From contig VXCM01000903.1 in assembly GCA_014773175.1 (NCBI GenBank), forward strand, positions 62,001 to 126,000: a stretch of 64,000 bases of DNA, in the 5' to 3' direction. Positions 49,601 through 61,600 of the stretch are shown here, piece by piece. The stretch comes from Lucifuga dentata (Eukaryota; Chordata; Actinopteri; Ophidiiformes; Bythitidae). The notes below the pieces were generated by a model, which saw only the letters and a list, made by a program, of their open reading frames with translations, was not told the DNA's origin and did not search any database. The stretch's first letter is position 1, and every line of letters starts with the position of its first letter. A program made the translations under genes and the position numbers.

Positions 49601-52600
49601 GGTAAACATAAAACAAACGACCGTAATACACAGACACATAACATCAAACATTAATACATTATACACACACAATCACTTTACAGAACCACAAGTTTCAAAA
49701 CAGAATAAAATGTCATTCATAATCAGTCAATTAATGTTGACATGCCTGGTTACTAAGAATCCATTTTTTTTTTTTTTTTTTTNTTTTTTTTTTTTTTTTT
49801 GCACCATGTGTAAAAGAATAAAAATTTGTGCAAGTTTTAAATGCTTGTAATGTACGCTTGTTCTTTTGCTGTTTAGCTTTCCAATTTTATTGAAATCTGT
49901 GAATATGTTAAGACAAGGAACAAAAATGATGCGGTCAGGCCAGTGTGTGTTTCCAGTGCAGCAGCAGTGTGAAAATGGCTCCTGGGTCTTAAAGTCCACT
50001 GTTAACCTAGAGTGTGTGTCACTAACCCTCTGGTCTGGGTGTTGCCCACCTCTACTGTCCCCTGCAGCCTCCCGACGTCACTCCCGTTCCACCAGCGCTC
50101 TCTCCACAGCCGACCCTCACGGGCAGTCAGGTGACCTGCATGCCCAGACCTCCCAGCTGCCCCANCCCCCCCCAGCCCCTATCCGTTTCCCCCCTTATTT
50201 CCCATCTTAGAGGCAGATTTGCCTATCCGCATGTTCTGTAGTTGTGTAGTGACTGTGGGAAACATCCATCTTTCCATGATTTTATCCTCCCCCTTGTATT
50301 ACCCAGAGTATTGTAGCAAACAGGAAAGGTAAGGATAGACATGGGTCCATTTGTGTATCATGTGATGTAAAAGATTTAGTTCTCATCTGCTTGTGACCTT
50401 TTATTTCAGCTGTGAAATGCCCACGATGCATTCAGCCCAGCTTCATTGATACTATTTGATATTTTGACTCTTGATTTCTGGTCACGTTTCATTTGGAGCC
50501 TGCCTTTTGTCTGTGGTTGCAGTAGTTTCATATTTAATGAGTTTTGTTGTTGTTAAACTTTTCTTTTACGCAGGAAGAGCCTTTCCGACTGCGTTACATT
50601 TTTACTTTTTCTATCAACTGGTTTTGTTATTCTTTCAACCTTTTCAATTTTTCCTCTGATGTAACATAAAAGCTGAAGTTTGTGGTTTGTCTTCTTTAGT
50701 GCATCATTGGTGCCCGATATCTTTCATTTCCTAGAGAAACAGCATAGCTACTCTACAATATGTATCTGTTCATTTGGTCCAAGGATTTACTGTCTTATCC
50801 TCTATTTGGGTTTCTATTGTATTATAAAATCTTTGTTATTTTGACTTCAGAATTTTGCCCTGCACTTTCTTTATTAACTATCCATTGTTCTGAAATGTGT
50901 CCTGAAGAAACCAAACTTCCATTACATTTCTCTGTAGTCTAATGCAAATGCAAAGGATACTTGTCCTTTGCATTTTCTGTTCGGCTAAGTTACATTGGTC
51001 AGTTTTATTTTTTTAACTAAATCCTCCTCACCTCCTTCCTCTATATTTTCCCTTACTTTTTTTCTGTCTAGACCGGTATGGTTTGATCCACCATGCTAGA
51101 ATCTCAGCATCTGTTAATGCCATGAGGGTCCTGAACACTGGCACCGAGGTAGAGGCAGCGGTCGCTGATGCTCTGGTGAGTTTCTGTACAATTACTTCCC
51201 ACTTCCTCTTTGGAATACCAATGTGCAAAGCCTCCTAATATGGACTTATGATGTCAGATCCTGGTTTTTGCTTGGCTTATTGAAATTTGACAAGGCTTAA
51301 TGTGCATTTTCTTTATAGTTGGACATAATTTCAAGTAGGCTGTACAACAGATCATTGGCAGCTCTCTCCCTTCCTCAGACATCATTTTGAACCCTTCATG
51401 CATCTGAATAGATGATCACATCGCTCATTGGCCTCTTTGGCTTTTCATTGTGATTTCGAAGCATAGAATATTTTAGCAACAAAATTTTCACCAGCAAAAT
51501 GAGTTTCTAAATTAATACAAGGCAGAAAATAGACTGTGCAGTCGTAGAACTATGTTTGGTTTTTATGGCTATAACATATTTCATATAGCTGTTCACAAGT
51601 GTCATATGTTTACGAGTTTTATCATATCAGTTTTATCAGCGAGTCTTATCATAACCTAACTGCTCTGTTGTAACATACTGTATATGTCTGTGTTTCACAG
51701 TTCACTTTCTATCAACTTTCACAGTAGTGAAAACTGATAGAGCGTATAGAATAGAGTTGCTTAAATAATCAAGATAAAGAGGTACATGCCAAGCTATAAA
51801 ACTGTTTTAAAGTTTTACCCGCATTTCAAACTCTTTCTAGAATATTTAAACACACACATCTTGTCATGACTTCTTTAGCATCACCAGTAGGACTGTACCT
51901 GTTCTGTGCTCCTTTAAACCTTCCCTCTCTCCTCTTTCCCTCTTGGTTGTTTGTTACCATTTCAGCTTTTAGGAGACTCCAGGAATAAGGTAGTTGTTTA
52001 TTTCACATATCGTTTGTATCTCCGTGTCGTCATGCACTAATCCAGATCAGAAAGAGCCGTTAATGCAGCTTGGCTCGTTACATTGACTGGCATCTCCCCC
52101 ATCCTTTTTCAGTTTTACCTTGAATGTTTACATCCTCATTATGATTGTGATTCTTTTTTCCCCTCATTGTGATATTGTTGTTGTGATACATAAGTCATAT
52201 GTCCATAATGAGATTATATGCTCCACAGTTTCATTGTATTTGAAGTTAAGACTTTGCTTATTCATTGCATTGCTTGACTGGCTTTCTCTGATGTCATCTA
52301 AATCGGACATGAAAACATTTTGTTCAATATGTGATCCACAAAAATTGCACACCATTTCCATTTGTATATGAGCACATGAACCTGTGAAGTTGAGTAGCAG
52401 AACAAAAGAAGATAGATTACAGAATCCTGCATGGCTTCCTGATGCAAATGGAGATCTCAGACCAAAGCTTCTGACCTCATGGCTGCGTTCTAAGCACTTT
52501 TCCTGCAGAGCTGAGTCCACAGTCTGTTATCATAGTGCCCTGTTGTCACGACTCCTACGTTCCCTTCATCCTATCATTTCTTTCACAGAGGAAGCCTTTA

Positions 52601-55600
52601 CGGCGGAGGTACGAATCACCGGGAATGTACTCTGATGACGATGCCAACAGCGATGCTTCCAGTGCCTGCTCAGAGCGTTCCTACGGCTCAAGAAATGGAG
52701 GAATCCCTCATTACCTGCGGCAGACCGAGGACGTGGCGGAGGTCCTGAACCACTGCGCCAGCTCCAACTGGTCAGAGAGGAAGGAGGGCCTACTGGGCTT
52801 ACAAAACCTCCTCAAAAGCCAAAGAATACTGAGGTGGGATTGGTTAAGCGTGCTGACCTGTTTGTTTTAATATCTTCTGAGTTTAAATGGAATTTTGACT
52901 AACATGGGAGCGAGTGTTAAAGCTCTTCAGACATGTTAGCATCTCCTCCTGATATTAAACACTTTGGAAAATTCCGCTCTGATTTGCCATTTGGTGTCGT
53001 TTGTTCATGCAGCCGAGTGGAGCTGAAGAGACTTTGCGAGATCTTCACAAGGATGTTCGCAGATCCGCATAGCAAGGTATCACCAATTAGTCTGCTAACG
53101 AATGCAGTGGCTACAACTACTTATAGTCTAGAGGCATGGTGTCCAGAACACAGCATTAACTGATGTTCCCACAGTACCTATTCAAAATACTTCTCTGCTG
53201 TGATTTATTTGAAACTAATGGAGTGTCTTTTGTTGCACGGGCTGCCTTGGTGTGGATTTAACATAGCGAGTAAGTGTGTTTTCAGTATTAAGTGTTTGTT
53301 CTACAAAAGTCAAGTCTGGCTCAACATTGTCAAAGCAAGCAGCTATGAATAGTAAATGTCTGAACTGTCCACATGTTCTCAGGTGTTCAGCATGTTTCTG
53401 GAGACTCTTGTGGACTTCATCACGGTGCACAGGGAGGACCTGCAGGACTGGCTTTTTGTCCTGCTTACCCAGCTGCTGAAGAAGATGGGGGCAGACCTAC
53501 TGGGCTCAGTCCAAGCCAAAGTGCAGAAAGCTCTGGATATCACAAGGTACCAGAAATGAATTTAATCTATCTAGTTTGTATACTGTAGAATGTAAATCCC
53601 AGCAATTGGCTAAACCCATGACCACTGTTATATTTCATGAGTTAGCTTGAATAAACTTTGTTTAATAATTTCCAGGATTGGATATACAGCCTGGTTAAGT
53701 AACATGAAAGCACATCATGTATTTTTTTCTGTCGTTGTTAGGGATTCCTTCCCATTTGACCAGCAGTTCAACATCCTGATGAGGTTTATCGTGGATCAGA
53801 CTCAGACTCCGAACCTCAAGGTACTGTATAGTGAAATGAGAAAGTTTACTAAATAGTGTTTTTATATATAGTAATACCCTGACTGCTGCTGCTCAGTGTA
53901 TTGTTACGACACACTCCTTGTCTCTTTAGGTGAAGGTGGCTATTCTGAAGTATATCGAGTCCCTGGCTCGGCAAATGGACCCAACAGACTTTGTAAACTC
54001 CAGCGAGACGCGTTTGGCCGTATCACGCATTATCACCTGGACCACGGAACCCAAAAGCTCTGATGTCAGGAAGGTAGGCCAACTCTCTACGTCTAAATTT
54101 GATGTGGGCCTGTTACCTAAAGGTCTAATTTAGTACGGCTATTGAAGGTTTTTGTCAAAGTCTTGAAGAAGATTTTAATTTTGGTTAGAGAAACTCTGAA
54201 AGTTGTCAACTGTTGGTTAGTCAGAGGTACAAAAACTCCTTAAATGTACCTTTTTTATGCTTGTCCTTGATGTGATCTGAAAATATGATTGAGTATAAAA
54301 CCTATTTTAAAAAATTAGGCCACACACAGTATAATAAATGCTATAATATGCATGGAATAATGTAACCCTAATCAAATCTCAGGTTCTGGCAGAACTTCAC
54401 CAACTGGCTTGGTGCGTGGAAGCAATCATTACAGGAGAAAGCTTGTCATATTAAGAACAACTTTATTGTGTTTCAGCTCAAGACCTTCATCAGGGTCATC
54501 AAACAGTATAAGTAAAACAGAACATATTTAGTATACATTTAGTACATAGTATCATTGTGAAAAAAAGGGAAATTGGGCCAATCACACACCGACTACAGTA
54601 GACATGGTAATCAATATAATGTTAAGACATAGTACATCTGAGGTTCTGAGTGAGGTTTTTTTTCTTTTCACTTTTTTAATATACATGCATGTGATTTTAG
54701 ACCAATCACATTGTTGAATTGTTGCTGTCAGGTGAAGGTGTTGATGCCACTATGTGTTATTTGTTGCCATATACATTGAAGCCATATGTGATTGGTCGAT
54801 ACGACAAGTGCTGCTGGAGTCTGCTGCCCAGTGATGTAATCCTACTAACATAAAGGAATCTACAGGCTCAAATAATAATTATTAATAATAATATTAATAA
54901 TAATCCTAAGTTGAATGAAAAGATAATACTTTTCAGTCCTTTGTTGCTTCTACACAGTAAATTACACCATGCAAACATAACAAGCGAGTCACAGAGTTAA
55001 GTACAAAACTATTTTCATGATGACTTGGTTAGTGTGAAGGTTACATGAAGTAATGTGATTATAAAATGTAAATCCTTTTTGCAGAACTTTAATTACAGAA
55101 CAGAAAACATTTTTACTTCCACACGGTCCTTTTCCTTCATCTGAATTCTGCAGGCTGGAGTGTTTGTTTAGCGGCAGTTGTAAACTTTGATAATAGGCCC
55201 TCTCCACTGTGGAAGGCCTTGGGTCACCGACCCATTATCGTACCCTTGTCTGATGCACGTCATATGTTGTCCCTGCTGTCCCTTTCTGTTTGTTTTTCCA
55301 CTGCTGTTCTTCCAAATAAAATCTTCACCTAGTTTCAAATCGGGGCCTGACCTCCAGGCATGGTTTTAAATAAATTTAATAGTTGCACCTGCTGAAAACG
55401 ATCCCACATTTTAGTTTGTTTTCATGAGTACAAACTTCCATTTTTGGTAAGACTGATACACATCATGTTGGTTTGTGCCAGGTTGTAATAAAAGAGTGGT
55501 GCAGGATTGCATCCAAATGTGATGGTGAAGGACTTGTGTCATGCTGTAATGCCCATTCTGCCTTGCCACTGTGCCCCAGACCCTTCATAATTGGGTGAGC

Positions 55601-58600
55601 GAGGAGCTAGCTGGCAGGTCCAGCACTGCAGCCTTACTCTCTACTGAGGGCAACCAGGAAGAAAGGTGTAAGCAGGTAGAGCCCGCTCCGACTGCCGGTT
55701 ACCACACGACAAGCACGCAATTCCCTGCCTGCCCAGAGCCTAACTACCACCTCCAGACTGTGAAAACTAAAGTGTGGAGTTAAACTGTAGCTGGTCTGCT
55801 GTAACAATCTCAGTATCAGTCTGTGCTTGCACAGTCACTCACCAAAAAGATGAAACTTGTTATGCAACTGGTTAGAAAAGACTCAAAGAAAAGGTTAAGC
55901 CATGTCACTGATATGAATGCTGTTTTTCTACTGCTGTGCCTAACACGTTTCCTGTGTGACTCACATAAACCTCACATGCATGGTGATATAATTTGTTTTT
56001 CTACAAAAGTCAAGTCAGTTTATTTATTAGCACATTTAAAAACAACAAGGTTAACCAAAGTGCTGTACAATTATAAAACACAAATACAAATGAATAAAAC
56101 CAGTAGAGAAATAAAACACAATAAATCAAGATTCATAAATACAGGAAGTTATTCAAAATATGTATGAAAATTAGTTCAGCTTAGTAATTTATTATTAGTC
56201 GCCTGACAAGGGCCAATATTCTTCTGAATCTGAAATTCAAATTTTTAAGGTAGAAAATGATTGATTTTATCATTACATTAAACTTGATCTCCTTTGTACA
56301 AATAAAGAAAACCCAGTTAAAAAAAAAAAAAAACCTTTTAAACATCAGACTGAAATATTTCAGCCAGTGTATTTTAGAGTGTGTAAGAAATGATTGCAAG
56401 ATAGCTTACAACACAAAAAAAATCAAATAAATGCTAATCAGATATCTTCAGTAGCAAACTAATTTAGTAGCAACATTATTGTTACAATATATTTGCTTTA
56501 TAATTAAACGTACCATCAATCACCTCAGTATCTTTTAAACAAGTTTCCAGTTTATTAGGTACACCTGTAAAATCTAATGCAGTTGTATACAACAGCCTTG
56601 CAAAAAAATTATATCTTCATGAAGCTTCTAATGTTGACTTTTTTGTTGTTAGAAATGTATTAATACAACTTCATGGTATTTGTAATTTTCTTTACTCCCT
56701 TTTACATACACGGTACTGACATAATATTAGAAATACCCTTCACTATAATGCAATAGTAATGTATTTGTTAACATAGTGTCCTAATCTAACTAACAATAGT
56801 ACATTAGTACTTTGGCTCTTCTTAGTTTAACCTCACTTGCATGTTGCAACTACAATATAGTGATGATGTTAGTGCTTTGATTTATTTCACTTTCTGCATC
56901 TTTCAACGCCTACCATATATCTGCTATTGTAGTTTCTTTCTACAGCTTAATGTTGGTTTGTCTACTGCACGTACACTAGCGTTCAAAAGTTTGGAATCAC
57001 TAAGAAATAATCAGGTTTTAGATAAAAATTGAAATAGAATTTATTCACCAGGGTTGCGTTAAATTAATTTTTAAATATAGCGAAGACACTAATGATGTTG
57101 TAATTGATTGTTACTGCTGGAAATGACTGATATATAATAAATTATTCAAACTGCTAAGCCCCATTTTCAGTGTCCATTACTCCAGTTTCCTAATGATAAA
57201 CTCATTTAGCTCATCATTAATTAATCATGTTTAAATGCTATTTGGTTATTAAAGACACCCTTGTAATTGTGTTAGCACACTGGAAATCTGTATTCTATTC
57301 AGGTTGATTGTCTTTATTTTGGTTGCAAGGTACTGGCCATTCTTGGTTCAAAAATGGCCAAAGCAAAACAGGCTTTGCAAGAAACATGCCAGCCTCTTGT
57401 TATTTTTTGCAAACTGAAGGTTTTCCATGTGTCAGATTGCCAAGAAATTAAAGCTTTCATACAAAGGTGTTTTCTACTGCCTTGTGACAAAAGAGAAAAT
57501 TTGATGTAACCAGGACAGGAGAAGAAGCGGAAGGCCAAGATGCACAACTGCTCAGGGGATGAGTACATATATCTTAAACATGTATCTTAAACTAATCTGT
57601 AGTTTAAGATACTGAGACACCTTACAGGTTCTCAGTTGGCTGCTTCCTTAAATGGTACCTGCCAAATATCCATGTCATCTGCAACAGTGTAAAGATAATT
57701 CCGGGAAGCTTAATATCTTGGCTTTGTATTTAAATCACTTTAATGCCACCTTGGTGAATAAAAGTATCAATTTCTATCTAAAAACATTACAATTTCTGAG
57801 TGATTGCAAACTTTTGTATGCTATGGTAAGTCTATCAAAAAGTACAATGTGGAACAAATGGTAGAATTTGGTTTCCATGGTTTCAGAAATGTTTTGACCT
57901 TTGGTATTATAGATGTAGTTAAAAATTTCAAATTTTAAAAAGTTACAGAAAAATCTCTGCACTTCCTGAAATCTTTTAAAGGATCATACCGGCCATTTTG
58001 CATGTTTGAGCATAATATATTAAATTTTCATACACATAACGTTACCGACAATCATTTCTCAAAGCATATCACTGGAACAGTGAATTAAAAATGTTTTTCC
58101 TACCTTCCAGACTGCCATTGGTTTCAGTTCATTCTGCTATTAAAATTCTATCTAACATTCTTGGGATAGGTAATCCATCATCATGAACAAGACGTGTATT
58201 CAGGTTTTTTTTAGAAGCTAGTTCATTTTAGCGTTTAAGTGCAACAAAAAGCACGGAGTGAATGTATGTCTCCATCGGGGAATACAGTTTCAAAGGAAGA
58301 TCTGCGTTTATCGAAAAATTTAAATGACCGTTACTTCATAATTTTGCATAACTATTAGCAGGAGAAACATCAATTTTTCAGGTGGGTGTATTGGTTGAAT
58401 GTTTGATTTTGAAAGATTAAGAGATTTTGCAAAATATCAGGAAAGCTGAAATATAGTTTTATCCTTTGGGAAATGGTTGTCAGTAACGTAATGTATGAAA
58501 ATTGAATATATTAAGCTCAAACATGCAAAATGGCCGGTATGGTCCTTTAAGTAAATTACAGTATGTTACAAATAGGATGTAAAAGTACTTTTGGAGCCAA

Positions 58601-61600
58601 GGAAACCAACTGAACCTTCTACACTGTGGTGTCCTCCATCCTCACCTTTTGTTCTGCATTGCTGCAGGCGGCGCAGGTGGTACTGATCTCCTTGTTTGAG
58701 CTCAACACTCCAGAGTTCACCATGTTGCTGGGAGCTCTACCTAAGACCTTCCAGGACGGAGCCACCAAACTGCTGCACAACCACCTAAAGAACTCCAGTA
58801 ACACCAGTAGCAGTGTGGTAAGTAGAATGAAGGTCAAAGAGGATGTTGCACTTGAGGTAGAAATGCATGTTTTTTTTGGGGGTTTTTTTTGCAGCAGCAT
58901 GCCTCTTAATTATTTCCTCACCTTTCAGGGGTCTCCGAGCAACACCATTGGTCGGACGCCGTCGCGCCACACTCCAAGCAGGACAAGCCCCCTCACCTCT
59001 CCTACCAACTGTTCCCATGGAGGACTGTCTCCAAGGTAATCTCCTGTTCTAAAGTCCTAACGCATGGCTGTGGTTTAACCTTATGGATACTCCTACTGCT
59101 AAGAGCTGACTGTAAGTAACAGCCTGACTGGTTGTAGCGTGGTAGTGAGTGAGTTGCTCAGAGTTCAGAGGACAGAGAGCTAATTTTCAGTAGAAATCAG
59201 AAAATAGGCCCAGTATATGTTTCTGTGTTATGTTTTATCCTATTGGAATTCCTAATTCCACATGCTCTTGCAGTCTTTGTCACTGCTAAATCAAAGGAAG
59301 CTCATCCTGCCCTTCCCACATTCTGCCCCGCTTTTGTGCAGGAATCCCAACTAACCAGGAGTTGCTAGTAAATGTAGTGCAATGATAAGAATCCTCACAG
59401 GTTTTCTACCTGGAAACATGGCCGGTTTTGTTAGTTCACGGGTGACAAACCAGTTTGGGAAGCTGAGAGGCTGCAGATTTTCAATCCAACCAAATCCATA
59501 GCCAGCTGAATTCCCTCATTTGCTTCTTCTCTGTGGTTAAAGATGTGCTGATCATTGAAATCAGCTGGTCATTAAAATCAGCTCACCAGCTGATTTCAGT
59601 CACATTTTAATTCTACAGAAATCAAACCTGGCTCTCTGTGGTTGAGGATGAGAATTTTTCCCCTGCACCACCCATGCACCCCTCTTTGTTTCTCAGATTT
59701 TATACACTTTTCAAATTACTTTTCCCAACTCAGCTGACTGATTGAAAATTTTAATTCAGATGCAAAAACTACATTATTGCTATGAAACAGGTATTGTTTC
59801 TTTACATTGTTCTAACTTGCTCATGTGCCTGTGTAATTAGGTCAGTTACAGATGGTAATAGTCCCATTTGGGTGGGTTTTTTTTTTCGTTTTGTTATTAG
59901 TTATCTCTGACTGAGCAGCTCATTTAGCTAACACGTGCAGTCCTCTTAATTGCAAGCAGAAACCCTGAAACATAGATGATGGATATTGTTTTATGAAGTG
60001 GTGATTACTATATTTGAGCCTGTAGTGTTTTTTTGGGTTAAAACCACGCCACACACTCATTCCTTTCATGTAACACTAACTCTGTGGGATTCTGCTACTT
60101 TCTAATGCTCTCATCTAAATTAACACTTTCCCCTAACCTTAACGCTCAGACTAGTTTCTTTTTGTCTTTTTCTCTCTTTTCCTTCTGCACACGTCTTTTT
60201 TCCCTCTTTTTCCTTCTGTCTGTCTTGTCTATGATCTCCCTGTGTTGTTTATTTACACCCATCTTTCCTCGTTCTGTCACTCCTGTCTGTCCATCCTTCC
60301 CTCCCTGCTGCACTGTGGCAACAGTCGGTTGTGGGGTTGGGGTGTCGACGGACTCTCAAAGCATCCCCCTGCCCCTCCTCCTCCTCCTCCACCTCACTCC
60401 ACCTCTGCTGCCCCCTCCCTAAGGGTCCTGCGCAGAGCATACTCACCCAGGTNCTCCACCTCACTCCACCTCTGCTGCCCCCTCCCTAAGGGTCCTGCGC
60501 AGAGCATACTCACCCAGGTAATGAGGAGGTTCCAGACACAGGAGGTTAAGAAAGCCAAAAACCTTTTCTTTTTATCTTTTCCAACTTTTCTTTTCCCAAA
60601 CCAGCTGAGAGTTCCTTTTGTAGTTGATTTTTCTCTGAATGCACATTGCTTCATCATCTCTGATCAAATAAAAAAGCATGGCTTTAAAATTATGAGTAAT
60701 GATCTGGTTTGCATCATACTCATCATCAATGTTGCAATTAATCCTTAAACCCTTTCACTTTCTTAAAGTTAATCTGTTTGGGTTTGAAAGGGAATGTTAC
60801 AGCACTTTGCATGGTAGCCAAACAAATACTTTTTTGTGAATTTTCTTTAGAATGCACTTCACAAACCGTACATTTTGTGTATTTTTTTCCGCGTATTGTG
60901 TCTGTTTGTGTGATAGCATGATGGAGTACGACACAGAGAACATGAACTCAGAGGAGATCTACAGCTCGCTGCGCGGTGTCACCGAGGCCATCCAGAGCTT
61001 CAGCTACAGGAGCCAGGAGGACCTGAATGAGCCAATCAGACGGGAGGGCAAGAGGGACGACGCGGTAAGTCCTGACCATTTGATTGTGCAGAAAAGCCAC
61101 GTTGTTGAACCTCGTTAATGTAATACATCATGCTGTGGAAGTGACAGTCTAACAGAAAGAGTTTAAGTAACGCAATTAGTGAAAGAATCAACAATATTCT
61201 GTGGGAAAAATGGATGGTCATTTGTTGAAAAACAGGAAGTGGTAGAAATGGGAGGTGTAAGTTCTCGCACAAAGTACAAGGACACATTGCAGGAACATCA
61301 TTTTCTACCACAAAAAAAAAAAAAAAANAAAAAAAAAAAAAAAAAGTATATACAAATAAGAAATAAATAGAAAAAAGTGTAATGCATTTTTCATTAGATG
61401 CTTGGAACAAGTTTTGCGGGCTCATTTACTTTATTTTATTTCTACTTCCTGGATTCTTTTCATCTGCTCTGGCACCATTCAATATACAGTCTCAATGAAG
61501 TTAAAAGCCTATAATTAAATCATAACCTTTAATCATTCTCTGCCTTTATCCCTCCTCCCACCACCCCCACCTGCCTGATGTCCTCTAGGCTGGCAGAGAA

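Larger units (their letters stand above)
54074..58667 (+). other. clasp1: Repeat-rich intron within TOG3
   Basis: 4.6 kb. 54440-54510 contains a dispersed repeat word (TTCAGCTCAAGACCTTCATC). 55580-55783 is an open reading frame behind a possible acceptor. 56004-56140 is a reversed LINE-like end. 56975-57830 is a Tc1-type relic. 57976-58550 is a TTAA MITE. Nothing else recognised. Confidence 0.65.

Noticed and set aside
60454..60517. Second copy of the exon 33 end as a genuine tandem exon
   Set aside because: Identical to the first copy, separated by a lone N, and out of frame if retained.
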